Source: Macrostomum hystrix (taxonomy: Eukaryota > Platyhelminthes > Macrostomidae). From it: 64,000 nucleotides of DNA. A program made the position numbers and the translations under genes. The notes beneath the pieces were generated by a model, which saw only the letters and a list, made by a program, of their open reading frames with translations, was not told the origin of the DNA and ran no database searches. The number at the start of each line of letters is the position of its first letter. Position 1 is the first letter of the stretch. This document shows positions 22,133 through 34,459 of the stretch, piece after piece. Where the stretch lies: assembly GCA_950097015.1 (NCBI GenBank), contig CATNEN010000039.1, forward strand, positions 1,178,001 through 1,242,000, given 5' to 3'.

Positions 22133-24087
22133 GGGGGTACATTTACGGATTCATCAGTGGTTACACTGAGTTGAATATATACTGCTTATAGTTGACTATC
22201 TGAACTGTTGAAGTGGGGGTACATTTACGGATTCATCAGTGGTTACACTGAGTTGAATATATACTGCTTATAGTTGACTATCTGAACTGTTGAAGTGAGG
22301 GTACATTTACGGATTCATCAGTGGTTACACTGAGTTGAATATATACGGCTTATAGTTGACTATCTGAACTGTTGAAGTGGGGGTACATTTACGGATTCAT
22401 CAGTGGTTACACTGAGTTGAATATATACGGCTTATAGTTGACTATCTGAACTGTTGAAGTGGGGGTACATTTACGGATTCATCAGTGGTTACACTGAGTT
22501 GAATATATACTGCTTATAGTTGACTATCTGAACTGTTGAAGTGAGGGTACATTTACGGATTCATCAGTGGTTACACTGAGTTGAATATATACGGCTTATA
22601 GTTGACTATCTGAACTGTTGAAGTGGGGGTACATTTACGGATTCATCAGTGGTTACACTGAGTTGAATATATACGGCTTATAGTTGACTATCTGAACTGT
22701 TGAAGTGGGGGTACATTTACGGATTCATCAGTGGTTACACTGAGTTGAATATATACTGCTTATAGTTGACTATCTGAACTGTTGAAGTGGGGGTACATTT
22801 ACGGATTCATCAGTGGTTACACTGAGTTGAATATATACGGCTTATAGTTGACTATCTGAACTGTTGAAGTGAGGGTACATTTACGGATTCATCAGTGGTT
22901 ACACTGAGTTGAATATATACGGCTTATAGTTGACTATCTGAACTGTTGAAGTGGGGGTACATTTACGGATTCATCAGTGGTTACACTGAGTTGAATATAT
23001 ACTGCTTATAGTTGACTATCTGAACTGTTGAAGTGGGGGTACATTTACGGATTCATCAGTGGTTACACTGAGTTGAATATATACTGCTTATAGTTGACTA
23101 TCTGAACTGTTGAAGTTAGGGTACATTTACGGATTCATCAGTGGTTACACTGAGTTGAATATATACTGCTTATAGTTGACTATCTGAACTGTTGAAGTGG
23201 GGGTACATTTACGGATTCATCAGTGGTTACACTGAGTTGAATATATACTGCTTATAGTTGACTATCTGAACTGTTGAAGTTAGGGTACATTTACGGATTC
23301 ATCAGTGGTTACACTGAGTTGAATATATACTGCTTATAGTTGACTATCTGAACTGTTGAAGTGGGGGTACATTTACGGATTCATCAGTGGTTACACTGAG
23401 TTGAATATATACTGCTTATAGTTGACTATCTGAACTGTTGAAGTGGGGGTACATTTACGGATTCATCAGTGGTTACACTGAGTTGAATATATACGGCTTA
23501 TAGTTGACTATCTGAACTGTTGAAGTGGGGGTACATTTACGGATTCATCAGTGGTTACACTGAGTTGAATATATACTGCTTATAGTTGACTATCTGAACT
23601 GTTGAAGTGGGGGTACATTTACGGATTCATCAGTGGTTACACTGAGTTGAATATATACGGCTTATAGTTGACTATCTGAACTGTTGAAGTGGGGGTACAT
23701 TTACGGATTCATCAGTGGTTACACTGAGTTGAATATATACGGCTTATAGTTGACTATCTGAACTGTTGAAGTGAGGGTACATTTACGGATTCATCAGTGG
23801 TTACACTGAGTTGAATATATACGGCTTATAGTTGACTATCTGGACTGTTGAAGTGGGGGTACATTTACGGATTCATCAGTGGTTACACTGAGTTGAATAT
23901 ATACTGCTTATAGTTGACTATCTGGACTGTTGAAGTGGGGGTACATTTACGGATTCATCAGTGGTTACACTGAGTTGAATATATACGGCTTATAGTTGAC
24001 CATCTGAACTGTTGAAGCGGGGGTACATTTACGGATTCATCAGAGGTTACACTGAGTTGAATACATACTGCTTAAATTCGACTATCA
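22133..24087. repeat. 82 bp satellite, 24 copies
   Basis: Units start GGGGGTACATTTACGGATTC and repeat every 82 bp exactly from 22133; the last unit (from 24019) is degenerate. Two main diagnostic sites vary, TGCTTAT/GGCTTAT and GTGGGGG/GTGAGGG/GTTAGGG. Units are otherwise almost identical, pointing to recent amplification. No open frame of note runs through it. Confidence 0.98.
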
Positions 24088-24213
24088 TGACAATTAATTT
24101 ACACTTGCACTTCAGGAAACAGAGTTCTGACAATGGGGCTTTTGGCGTTAAATTCGTATCAGATTGAGATGAGAAATCCACTTCTATACTCCCTAGAAAA
24201 AAAAACAAGCTAA

Positions 24214-24235
24214 ACTTTGTAAGTACTTACAAAGT
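24214..24235. repeat. Perfect 22 bp palindrome at the left element end
   Basis: ACTTTGTAAGTACTTACAAAG plus T is identical to its own reverse complement. It overlaps the terminal inverted repeat and its half site ACTTACAAAGT recurs throughout both subterminal arrays. Confidence 0.85.
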
Positions 24236-24398
24236 AAACAATCAAAAGTCGTGACAAGTACCACCCAAGTGTACTAGGATGTTTTCATGGTTGACTTAGA
24301 AAGTAACCAAAGTTTGTTGCCATGACTTACAAAGTTTACCATGTTTGACTGCCATGTACTTAGGTTGACTTGTAAAGTATATATTGTTTTCGTAAGAC

Positions 24399-24668
24399 GA
24401 CTTACAAAGTATGCAAAGTAGACGTTGCATATACCTAGATGACTTACAAAGTATGCAAAGTAGACGATGCATATACCTAGATGACTTACAAAGTATGCAA
24501 AGTAGACGATGCATATACCTAGATGACTTACAAAGTATGCAAAGTAGACGTTGCATGTACCTAGATGACTTACAAAGTATGCAAAGTAGACGTTGCATGT
24601 TACCTAGTTGACTTACAAAGTATGCAAAGTAGACGATGTATATACCTAGATGACTTACAAAGTATTCG
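24399..24668. repeat. 42 bp subterminal array, six copies
   Basis: Units of ATGACTTACAAAGTATGCAA plus AGTAGACGATGCATATACCTAG. Open frames on both strands are artefacts of the 42 bp (14 codon) period. Confidence 0.92.
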
Positions 24669-24914
24669 TTACATTAGTTGGCTTACATTTGGCACATCAC
24701 TGACGGAGCCCAGTAAAACTGCATTACAAGCAATTCTAAATAAAATAAGAAAATGTAGACCGGATAATTTTTCTGCTAGAAACGCAAAAGCTCGTGTTAT
24801 CGAGAATGGAAGCAAAAAATACTTTATAACACATGATCGTCCTTATTCCAAAACTGTGTAACCTTTATTGAAAAAATTATGTTCAGAATGTGGCAGAAGT
24901 TCTGCGGACAACTA

Positions 24915-25288
24915 TCTATCTATCCAGGCACAAGCTAACAGCTGCTGTTGACAAGTTGACAACTGACAACGCCAGGGACACCCAATTGCACAGGAAGCGA
25001 ATAAGCAAAGAAAAGAAAATTGATATGAAGCATGTTGCACAGCATTTAATAGCAACAACAGAACCAACATAATTGTTAGTTAGCTTGATAGTCGATTTCA
25101 CATCAAGATTTCTAAGGTCGCAATTGCGCAAGCTAGCTGGCAACAGATGGGATACAGATGACAATGTTGAGTAGGACTTATCTTCTTGAAAATATAATAA
25201 AACATATGAAACCATTGATGATTGCACTTCTGGTCTTCGGTCAAGAACCTTCTTGGTTCTTTTTGGCTCTTGCATTTCCTCAGAGACA
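24915..25288 (-). CDS. Unrecognised minus-strand exon inside the 4.6 kb element
   Basis: Reading the minus strand, a good acceptor (TTCTTATATTTCAG, first exon base 25288) opens a frame of about 124 codons beginning VSEEMQEPKRTKKVLDRRPE, ending in a Cys/Phe/Leu-rich part. No family is recognised. The hydrophobic end may be translation past the true exon end. It could belong to the element or be chance. Confidence 0.25.
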
Positions 25289-25289
25289 C

Positions 25290-27500
25290 TGAAATATAAG
25301 AAAATTAATTAGCCTGTTAAAATAAGTCCCATAACAAAGTAAACAAAATATTTGCATTACTCATTAGCTAAACATGAAATATATATAACAAATTCATTGC
25401 CCTTGGCCTAACTTTGAATTGTTTCTGCATACCAAAATTTGTTTTTATGCTATAATTGTAATAGGAAAATAGAGTTAGGACCTACATTCTATTATGGATA
25501 TAGTTTGATAATTAATATATGTAATAATAAACAGATTAAACAATTAAACAATTATACATAGCACTGAAGCCTTGTGTTTCAATATAATAGGTAGTAATGA
25601 GCAATCCAATATAATATAGCACCAAACATGTTATTGTGGATATAGATGCCACTAGAGGAATTCCTCCAGATGACTCTCAAAGAGATCTGGGTAGGTCCCA
25701 TGCATCTGGCAAAACTTGGCCTTTACATGTGCCCAGGTTCATTCTATAGGTTTCATTTAGGCCCCCTTGAGGCTTCATTATCTAACTCTTTAATTTGGTG
25801 TCTATCCAGCACAACTTCTAGAACCAAAATATACTTTATAGTTTGCACAAGTTACATAAATAACTTATGAATTTAGTGTTGTCTCTGGCACAACTTCAGG
25901 AACCAAAGAAAGACTTTTAAAGTTGCTACTTTTCATCTAAGAGTCATTAGAATTATTTAAAAATGAAAAAATATTAATGCAAATGAAACTTCACAATTGC
26001 CTAAAGTAGATATGACATTTATATCAAGGATAGATTTAAAGAGGGAGATACAAATGGTATCATCTTCCTAGCTAAGTTTTAATATTTTATAAAAAAGTAT
26101 TTAATGACAATATAATACATTATACTAAGACAAAGCATCATCATAAATATAAACATTATAATTTATAATTTATTTCTAATTGAGAAACTTATGAATTATA
26201 GGCCTACTATAGGGCTTCTATCTACCAAAGAAATTTTTAGACCACAAGAAAAATTTACTGGATCTACACCTATGTGACATTTATCATTTGCAATTTACAT
26301 TATATAATATAATATAGGCCTAGGTCTATCCAATTTCAGAATGTGAATTTCAATGTCCAAATCACCAAATGCATTTTCCCAGTAATAAGCAAGCTAAAAT
26401 CACAAAATCAGGTTGTGCATTTGCATCATAGGTTCAATTCCAGGATGCATAAGCTCTATTCCATAGTTGTATTAGTTGGCATATAAGCACTGAGCACTCT
26501 AGACTAATCACACAAAAAGCACTGACTGGCTGACAACTAGGCCTAATTATTTAAAGACTGAGGCAAAACTTAGAACTTAGACTTAGAGACATAGGGCGAA
26601 CCATTATGAAAAAAATCATTGGGGTCTAACGAATTATCGCATGTCACACAATTCTTAGTACGCTGGACAGCCGGCGTTGACATTGACATGCACCTAGCTC
26701 TCACAGGTCATACAAAACTAAAAGCGACAACACAACATGGCAATTCAGGCAATAGAGCAAGTAGACTTTGAAAGTAGAATTTGGCTCGTGCAAAAGGAGG
26801 CCATCAAAGGACTCAAGGAGTCAGTGCCAGTAAACCGGTAGTAGGCATTAGCAAGCCATTGAGGTATTGTTATTGTTATTGGCATCTATCAAGGAAGGAA
26901 TCAACTTATAGTTATAAATCAAGACTTCACTTGGTCTTGGTTGTGAAAGCGAAAACTTTTTTAAAAAGGGAAGAGGAACAAGTAACACGCGAATTAACAA
27001 ACTCCTATCTACGTTTTCTAAATTGCAGTCGCTACAAATGGAAAAAAACTGTTCCAAAACAAAGCACGTTTTGTTCTCTGTAAAACCTTATAGCTTAAAA
27101 AAGCATTTAACAATTTGATTTATTGTCGCTATGTCAACCGAAAGTTCGTCATTTTAAGCGTAACTTTTTGCCAAATAAATTGCTTAACTAAAATGTAACT
27201 ATAAAATTATACGTCAAGCCAGAAGAATGAGAATACTTGTTCTGGAACTTTTTAGTGCAATGATTGTGTTCATTCATATCTAACTATGGCTTCAAATCAT
27301 TTTCTGAACATAAAAAGAGCATTTCGAATTTTTTGACGTATCTGTGACCCTATTTGCCTAAATGTTATGCGAGAAAATGCATGTAGTGACTTTTAGGTAC
27401 AAAATTTCGTTATAATTCATGCAACAATGTGGGAAATTATATGGTAACAATGTGGTATTGCCATTGTACGTATACAGTACATGTTCCAGTAAGCTGTTTA
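25290..27500. other. AT-rich interior of the 4.6 kb element
   Basis: Mostly A+T-rich with short open frames. A 100-codon plus frame at 26781-27083 has no recognisable motif. Nothing resembling a transposase catalytic core was seen. Confidence 0.4.
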
Positions 27501-27514
27501 TGGTATGGTCCACC

Positions 27515-28565
27515 TGTTTTAACTTTCAAAGTACATGTACATGTAGTAGACGTAGACACCGACATTGTATGCTCTGTAAGCACTACAAAGTAGATGGCAT
27601 GCGTCTACTTTGGATACTCTGAAAGTCAATCAAGTAGACACCGACATTTACTTTGTAAGTGCTACAAAGTATATGACATGCATCTACTTTGGATACTTTG
27701 AAAGTCAAACCAAGTATAGTATAGTAGACACACCGAAATTATATATTTTGTAAGTACTACAAAGTAGATGGCATGCGTCTACTTTGGATACTTTGAAAGT
27801 CAAACCAAGTATAGTATAGTAGACACACCGACATTGTATATTTTGTAAGTACTACAAAGTAGATGGCATGCGTCTACTTTGGATACTTTGAAAGTCAACC
27901 AAGTATAGTATAGTAGACACCGACATTGTATACTTTGTAAGTACTACAAAGTAGATGGCATGCGTCTACTTTGGATACTTTGAAAGTCAACCAAGTAGAC
28001 ACCAACATTTACTTTGTAAGTACTACAAAGTATATGACATGCATCTACTTTGGATACTTTGAAAGTCAAACCAAGTATAGTATAGTAGACACACCGACAT
28101 TGTATATTTTGTAAGTACTACAAAGTAGATGGCATGCGTCTACTTTGGATACTTTGAAAGTCAACCAAGTATAGTATAGTAGACACCGACATTGTATACT
28201 TTGTAAGTACTACAAAGTAGATGGCATGCGTCTACTTTGGATACTTTGAAAGTCAACCAAGTAGACACCAACATTTACTTTGTAAGTACTACAAAGTATA
28301 TGACATGCATCTACTTTGGATACTTTGAAAGTCAAACCAAGTATAGTATAGTAGACACACCGACATTGTATATTTTGTAAGTACTACAAAGTAGATGACA
28401 TGCGTCTACTTTGGATACTTTGAAAGTCAACCAAGTATAGTATAGTAGACACCGACATTGTATACTTTGTAAGTACTACAAAGTAGATGGCATGCGTCTA
28501 CTTTGGATACTTTGAAAGTCAACCAAGTAGACACCAACATTGTATACTTGGCAAGTAACTTTAAA
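27515..28565. repeat. 80-97 bp subterminal array, eleven units, with an internal near-palindrome
   Basis: Each unit contains ACAAAGTAGATGGCATGCGT then CTACTTTGGATACTTTGAAAG. The core AAGTAGAtGGCATGCgTCTACTT is nearly self-complementary around GCATGC. Units differ by presence or absence of a TATAGTATAG insertion. Two unit types alternate, giving a loose higher-order pattern. Confidence 0.9.
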
Positions 28566-28745
28566 AGTACGCATGGAAGTCTACTTTGTAAACTTTGCAA
28601 GTCAAAGTAAGTAGGGCAGAAACATTGCATACTTTATAAGTACTTGATTGCAACATGCTATGTACTTGGTAAACTTTATAAGTCAACTATGTCATGAAAG
28701 TACCATGATTGACTTACAAAGTTTAGCATGTTTTTTTTTTTAGGG

Positions 28746-30044
28746 CTGACATCCAATTAATCTAATTTTTGCTGAGATTGAGGTACATGTAGAGCTACTT
28801 GTTACGATTGTACTCGATACGTACAGTACATTACCAGCAATCGACCTCAATGCCGTTACTGTTAAAATCTTAAACACGAAACACTTTCTTGTTTTTTCAA
28901 AAGTACAGTCGGCTGAACTTGGGTACTTAAGGCATCGGTTTGCTTGCTGTACATATCGAAAATTGATTAATTTTTTATTAAGTAACAAATTGTACACAAA
29001 ATTATTTTAATGCTGGAATGGCGATATGTTAAGCATATAATTTCCAAAGAATAACACGTCGTTATATACTATCAACCACTTTCATAGTAGGCTTCTCACA
29101 GTAGGTGTAACAAAATATGCGCCATTTAAGACTGGCTTTATACGGGATGGTATCGGGCGCATTTCGTAAGCTACTTATTTATTAGCAAGCAGTAAGACGA
29201 AGTACAATTTGTATATTTACTAGCTACTCGTAAATAAGAAAAATGTGCATATTGCAATAACTGCTCAACAGGGGGTAAGTACAGAGTACACGGACTTGAG
29301 AATGCGCAAAATAATATCAAATTAAGGTGAGAAGCATGTATCTTTGCAGTTAGCAACCAGTACTCAGTATTCCAGCGCTGCATTGGTGGGATGGCAGGCC
29401 CGCTAGTCGGCTAGATGGGTAGCTGCAGACAGTGCATAATATGCAATTATCTTCCGTCGTACATTGAGAAACCGCGCATCGCGAAGGTGGCCGACACTGA
29501 CGGCCGGCTACGGTTTCTGCTCGTGACAGACAGGCTTCGCCACTGTTTTTGCAAGGCTGCCTCCGAATAATCTAAACTGTCGAGTCCAGTTCGCATTTCC
29601 TGGCAGGGTGGGAATTGAACTTGAATATAAAATTCAATAAATAAGTCACAAATTTAAGTAATTAAAAGCATCTTTTACCTGTATTTAAGCCTAAAAGTGC
29701 CACTACATCTTTTGGTGCCGAGTGCGATTGTTCTCCAGTCCAGCAGTTGTGCACCACGGAACATAGGGAAAAAATGAATGAAAGCAGGAAATTATATTGA
29801 GAACACGCAGATTGAGAGCTGAATCGCAAATGATACTAAATCTTAAACTAAAAGTAGCGTTCATTGCTTTGATTTCTTGATTTACGTACCGGAAACAAGA
29901 CAAAATAGGTCAACTTTGTGAGAGGGAGTCTACTATAACAGCAAATTTCTGGGTATAAAGAATGTGAATAGATAGAATAAAATATATGAAGTGATTGGTT
30001 CGTGGATATTCAGTACAGAAGGTTGTAAAACACCTAGACTAACT
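28746..30044. other. Intergenic, no gene supported
   Basis: Short open frames only. A GC-richer patch at 29455-29560 could encode a short peptide-like run but has no partner exons or motif that I recognise. Confidence 0.4.
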
Positions 30045-30965
30045 AGTAGTGACGTCTTGGCCAGTGCAAAAGATTGAAACGCGCACTGTTCACTTTCACG
30101 CCACGATGAGGCGCGTCACGTTCGTGAAAGAAAAATTTATCTGACAAATGCAGAGGGAAAATGTCAAAGCAATGAATGCACATTGACAATCCCAGCATTA
30201 GTTTTATGCAGAGGGAAAATGTCAAAGCAATGAATGCACATTGACAATCCCAGCATTAGTTTTATGCAGAGGGAAAATGTCAAAGCAATGAATGCCCATT
30301 GACAATCCCAGCATTAGTTTTATGCAGAGGGAAAATGTCAAAGCAATGAATGCACAGTGACAATCCCAGCATTAGTTTTATGCAGAGGGAAAAATGTCAA
30401 AGCAATGAATGCACAGTGACAATCCCAGCATTAGTTTTATGCAGAGGAAAAATGTCAAAGCAATGAATGCCCATTGACAATCCCAGCATTAGTTTTATGC
30501 AGAGGGAAAAATGTCAAAGCAATGAATGCACATTGACAATCCCAGCATTAGTTTTATGCAGAGGGAAAAATGTCAAAGCAATGAATGCACAGTGACAATC
30601 CCAGCATTAGTTTTATGCAGAGGGAAAAATGTCAAAGCAATGAATGCCCATTGACAATCCCAGCATTAGTTTTATGCAGAGGGAAAAATGTCAAAGCAAT
30701 GAATGCCCATTGACAATCCCAGCATTAGTTTTATGCAGAGGGAAAAATGTCAAAGCAATGAATGCCCATTGACAATCCCAGCATTAGTTTTATGCAGAGG
30801 GAAAAATGTCAAAGCAATGAATGCCCATTGACAATCCCAGCATTAGTTTTTTGCAGAGGGAAAAATGTCAAAGCAATGAATGCACATTGACAATCCCAGC
30901 ATTAGTTTTTTGCAGAGGGAAAAATGTCAAAGCAATGAATGCACATTGACAGTCCCAGCATTTTT
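30045..30965. repeat. 59-60 bp satellite element, inverted second copy
   Basis: The reverse complement of the element at 16.3-17.2 kb: first the roughly 100 bp boundary segment (GTGACGTCTTGGCC onward), then about 14 units of GCAGAGGGAAAAATGTCAAA plus GCAATGAATGCACATTGACA and CCCAGCATTAGTTTTAT. Variants CACATTG/CCCATTG/CACAGTG are mixed as in the first copy. Confidence 0.95.
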
Positions 30966-31062
30966 TTGTGTCAGATAGCAGATACTTAATAGTTAAGTGT
31001 TGCATTTTGACTTAAATATTATGAGACTTTTTGGTTTGATGCACTTAGCTGCTAATATATAT

Positions 31063-31506
31063 TTAACACGCGGTCTCGTCATCATCAGAATCATCTGATG
31101 CTGAATTGAATGAGTTATCTAGATCGTCCAGTCGTTCGTTAGAATCATTTTTGTCTAAACTGTCAACCGTGGGAGTTAAACTTTGGATTGAGTCTTGGTT
31201 GACTGAGAGCATTGCTATAGGGACACTTTCAATTTGCCGGTAAATAATCTGAAACAGTCGGTGAAAGTGTGCCGGTAGACCTGGTTGACCTTCTAAAGTT
31301 ATACAATGCTCTTGAATACGCTTCTGAATATCACGCCATTCATCAAAAAGAAAGTTTTTTTCCTCATCAAGCCTCTATTTTTTATGACTTACGTCAATGG
31401 CGCGTCTACGAAAGCTTCCTGTAAAATCGTTTTTAGCAATTCCGGAATAGAAGCTATGCTTAGGGTTTTGAAGTTCTGTAAAAGTTGGTCTATCGTTTTG
31501 TGGCAT
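31063..31506 (-). pseudogene. In-frame continuation of the KDZ gene beyond two TAG codons
   Basis: After the TAG at 31509-31507 the same frame reads MPQNDRPTFTELQNP for 43 codons to a second TAG (31377-31375). It then stays open 103 codons, starting RLDEEKNFLFDEWRD and ending in an Asp/Ser-rich tail (SDDSDDDETAC) with TAA at 31065-31063. The protein-like look of both segments suggests that this is the original C-terminus interrupted by two nonsense changes. GTAAGTCATAAAAAATAG around the second TAG would also be an 18-base GT-AG segment, too short for a normal animal intron. Confidence 0.5.
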
Positions 31507-33744
31507 CTATTTGGAATAGAGTTTCTGCATTTCCGAAGTTAGACTAAAAACTCTACGAGCACAACTTTTTGTTCGACTTTGACCTGTGGAAGTACCAAGT
31601 TCTCTAAGCCAATATATTCTTTGAGTGGCAACTGACCTTAAAGAGCCCAGCGTATCTTCTTCAAGAGAGGCGTGACCCGAAATTGATTCCATATGCCATT
31701 GCTGGCCTAAGACCAGAATCTGCTCATCCGATACGTCAAAGCGAGTGTCAATACAACCAGAATTTTTTAAGACAGCCATTTCATGCATTAGAGCTTGAAT
31801 TTCGTTTTTTATTGCTGTAGAGGTAGTTGTAATCAATTTCAACCTTTGCGCAAACCACACATGTGCATTTAAAAGTTGTTGAGCATTGAAATTGTGTAAA
31901 ATATGGGATATGGACATTGTCCTCCGATCATTCCGCATGTACTTAAAAAACTTTCCATACGGTCTTAAGGCAGCCCAGGCTCGTTCAGAATGCTCACCGT
32001 CACACAAGCCAGCTCCCGGAGTAACGCGTACGGATAAATTCAGCTGACAGCTAGTTTTATGTCCAAGGACGTGAAACGCATTAACAGCACACATGCTGCT
32101 ATGGACATCAGCCCCGGACTGTGCAACGATAGACTTGACCCGATTGGAGACACGACAACCTGAAATTGAAACGATTTCGAGTATATTCGAGCAAGAAAAC
32201 ATTTTATGCCACTTTCAATATTTTTTGGAAAACTGTTAAAAATATTTTGCACGAAGTATGAATTATAATGATATGATTTAAACTGTACGCATGTTAAATC
32301 GGATTACTCACCAACGTCATAAATAAACAGTAGATGCTTTGACACTGGCGTCGTTTTTAAATAATGAAGCAGGCATTCCTCTGGATAGCAAAGACGCTCT
32401 CCTGGAGTATTTATATTACACCCTGTCACAAGCCTATTGTGTCTGCAGAACAGACCAAAGAATCCATAGACGTTGTTCCGTGAGGCACCTCTCGAGGTCT
32501 CTTTAGTTGTACTACCAGCTCTCCAGTTAGGACAACTGTCAGGCTCAGGATGATGGACAGTAGAACCTTGTTGAGAATTTCCATCTACGTAAATAAGAGG
32601 TTCAGGCAAAATACGACCATCACCTGGTAAATCCTTCTGCTTTCCACCCGACGCTGCAAATTGCTGCCAACCGAAGAGACCATCACCACATAGAACAGTC
32701 TTGCGTTTAGAGTTTTTTTCTGGGCAACTTAGGCATGTTTTTGGCCAACATGAATTATGGTTTTGCAACTCGCGAAAGCGCAAAAGTACACCGTACCGCT
32801 GAATACGTTGGTAGACACTCTTCGCTAAGTCTGGACTCCAGCAACCTTGTCCCACGACTGTGCCCTTAAAGAATGAGTGAATTGCTCTATGCATAGGCAA
32901 CTGTCCATCCATGCACATTGAATCAAGAAGTGAAAGGAAACTAAATGAAAAAAAAGTTAAACATTCGCCATCTGATGAAGCCGTTGCTGGGAAGTAGCCC
33001 TGAGACAGCAAAGCACAACAGGTGTCGCATGCTGCACATGTAAAAACTTTTGCCTGGACGCTTCCGGTTATGTTAATTAACTGCACGTTGCTCGCTGCAT
33101 TAAATACTTTGCCTCTCGCACAGTCATTACAGCAGTAAAGTTTTGGAAAAGATATGGCTGCCCCGGAAGTTTCCTCACTAAACATCAGTAGATCGATCTG
33201 CGGGAGGAAGTTACATTTTAGTTTACATTTTTGATTGGCATAGATTGCTAAAATTGCTGTTGAGATCTTTTTTTCTTGTTTCGTTTAAAAAAGTGCACTT
33301 ATGAGCTAAAGATCACTAAATATATGTAGGTTTGCTTACATTCCAGAGTAGAAATTTATGAGCAACGAAATCTCCATGAGTTACTTCCTTGCAGTCAGCA
33401 CATAGATCCACGTTACAGGTTATACAGCGAAAAATACCTTGGTTTTCTCGGCAGCGTATGCACTGGCTCAAAATAAATGACTTCCGATAACTCGGTGAAC
33501 AATTTTCAACAAATGAATCATAATTTTCCCACTCGATAAAGCAATCGGACGAACTTTCAAAGTCGAAATCTGCTTCTTGAAAAACAGAACTGGACGTGCC
33601 AGAAGTGTTTTGAACTGCAGATTTAGCACTATGTTGATTCCAACAGTCTTTACCGGCAGAGTATTTTGTTGATCTTGGTCGTCCACGCAGGCCAGAAACG
33701 TAAGTTACCTTGCGTGTTTTCTTCAGGGTTTTAAAACGGTACAT
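31507..33744 (-). CDS. KDZ-type transposase (Kyakuja-Dileera-Zisupton superfamily)
   Basis: Three minus-strand exons with compatible phases: 33744-33340 (donor GTAAGC), 33197-32312 (acceptor CTCCCGCAG, donor GTGAGT) and 32159-31507 (acceptor CAATTTCAG). Together they give 647 residues. Exon 1 carries a CxxC cluster (CIRCRENQGIFRCITCNVDL then CxDCKE and H..H), like the cysteine domains linked to KDZ transposases. Exon 2 has further Cys pairs, PLIYVDGN, GFFGLFCRHNRLV, GERLCYPE and FIYDVG. Exon 3 has FHVLGHKTSCQ and GLCDGEHSERAW. The D of VDGN, the D of YDVG and the E of DGEHSER fit the expected D-D-E catalytic set of this RNase H-like family. The ATG at 33744 lies directly after an acceptor, so a 5' non-coding exon is likely. 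The annotated stop is a TAG; the frame continues afterwards (see 31063-31506). Confidence 0.8.
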
Positions 33745-34440
33745 CTGAAATAAGTAAAATGTACTTACTTTAATTTGATTTAATGAAGTTTAATAATGCA
33801 ACAAATATCATGTTTGACCAGGACTATTTGAATCCTTATTATTTGTATCCACTACTTTAGGGCACCGCAAAATATATAATAATATAATCATAACGACTAA
33901 GAGTTAAATAATCTACCGGAAAATGCCTTTGAAGGTGAAAGCTCTTGGCTCGTCTGATTGATAGGTAGATCTGGAATTTATTACTTTTCGTTTTCATTTA
34001 TTTTTAAGTAGTTTCTGTTCAATATGTTGTAGCGGTTGAAATCATTGTGCCATGTTTCAACAGCTTGCAGCAACTGAGACCAATAAGTACTTTAAACAAC
34101 TTAGAGGTGAAGTCTGCAGTTCAAAGTGTTCCCAATATTGAATCAGATATTAAAAGTTCGCAGCCAATTAACGGCTGTGCTTCTATGTTTACTAATCTTG
34201 ACTAATCAAAAGGGAAACTAACGTTAGTATTTAAGTTGGCGATATTATACTTCTGGCGATTTGAGTATAATATCCCTACCAATTTCAGCTCAAATGAATG
34301 CGGCAGAAGGTAGCCTGTTGGGCGATTGAACTGCCAGGTTAGTGTTTTTTTACTAATGGAGCCGAGATATATATTTATGTACATCAGGAATTTAGGCAGC
34401 TATCATATGCTAAACTGTAATTGTTTTTGCTTGTTGTAGC
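33745..34440. other. 5' flank of the KDZ gene
   Basis: AT-rich DNA with no supported coding region. The promoter and any 5' exon of the KDZ gene should lie here. Confidence 0.35.
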
Positions 34441-34459
34441 CTAGTTCGGTAATTTACAG

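Larger units (their letters stand above)
24191..28745. mobile_element. 4.6 kb element with 34 bp TIRs and subterminal arrays, no known transposase
   Basis: The left end (24191-24224, CCCTAG, nine A, CAAGCTAAACTTTGTAAGT) matches the reverse complement of the right end (28712-28745) at 32 of 34 positions. Both ends pass into arrays built on ACTTACAAAGT/AAAGTAGAC words: a 42 bp array on the left and an 80-97 bp array on the right. Such subterminal repeats are typical of cut-and-paste transposons with repeated transposase binding sites (for example EnSpm/CACTA). No recognised transposase motif was seen inside, and no clear target duplication was found, so class is open. Confidence 0.65.

Noticed and set aside
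22133-24087. CRISPR-like regular repeat array
   Set aside because: Units are contiguous tandem copies without distinct spacers, and the genome is eukaryotic.
29455-29575. GC-rich patch that reads as a short protein-like run
   Set aside because: Only about 35 codons, no splice partners and no recognised motif.
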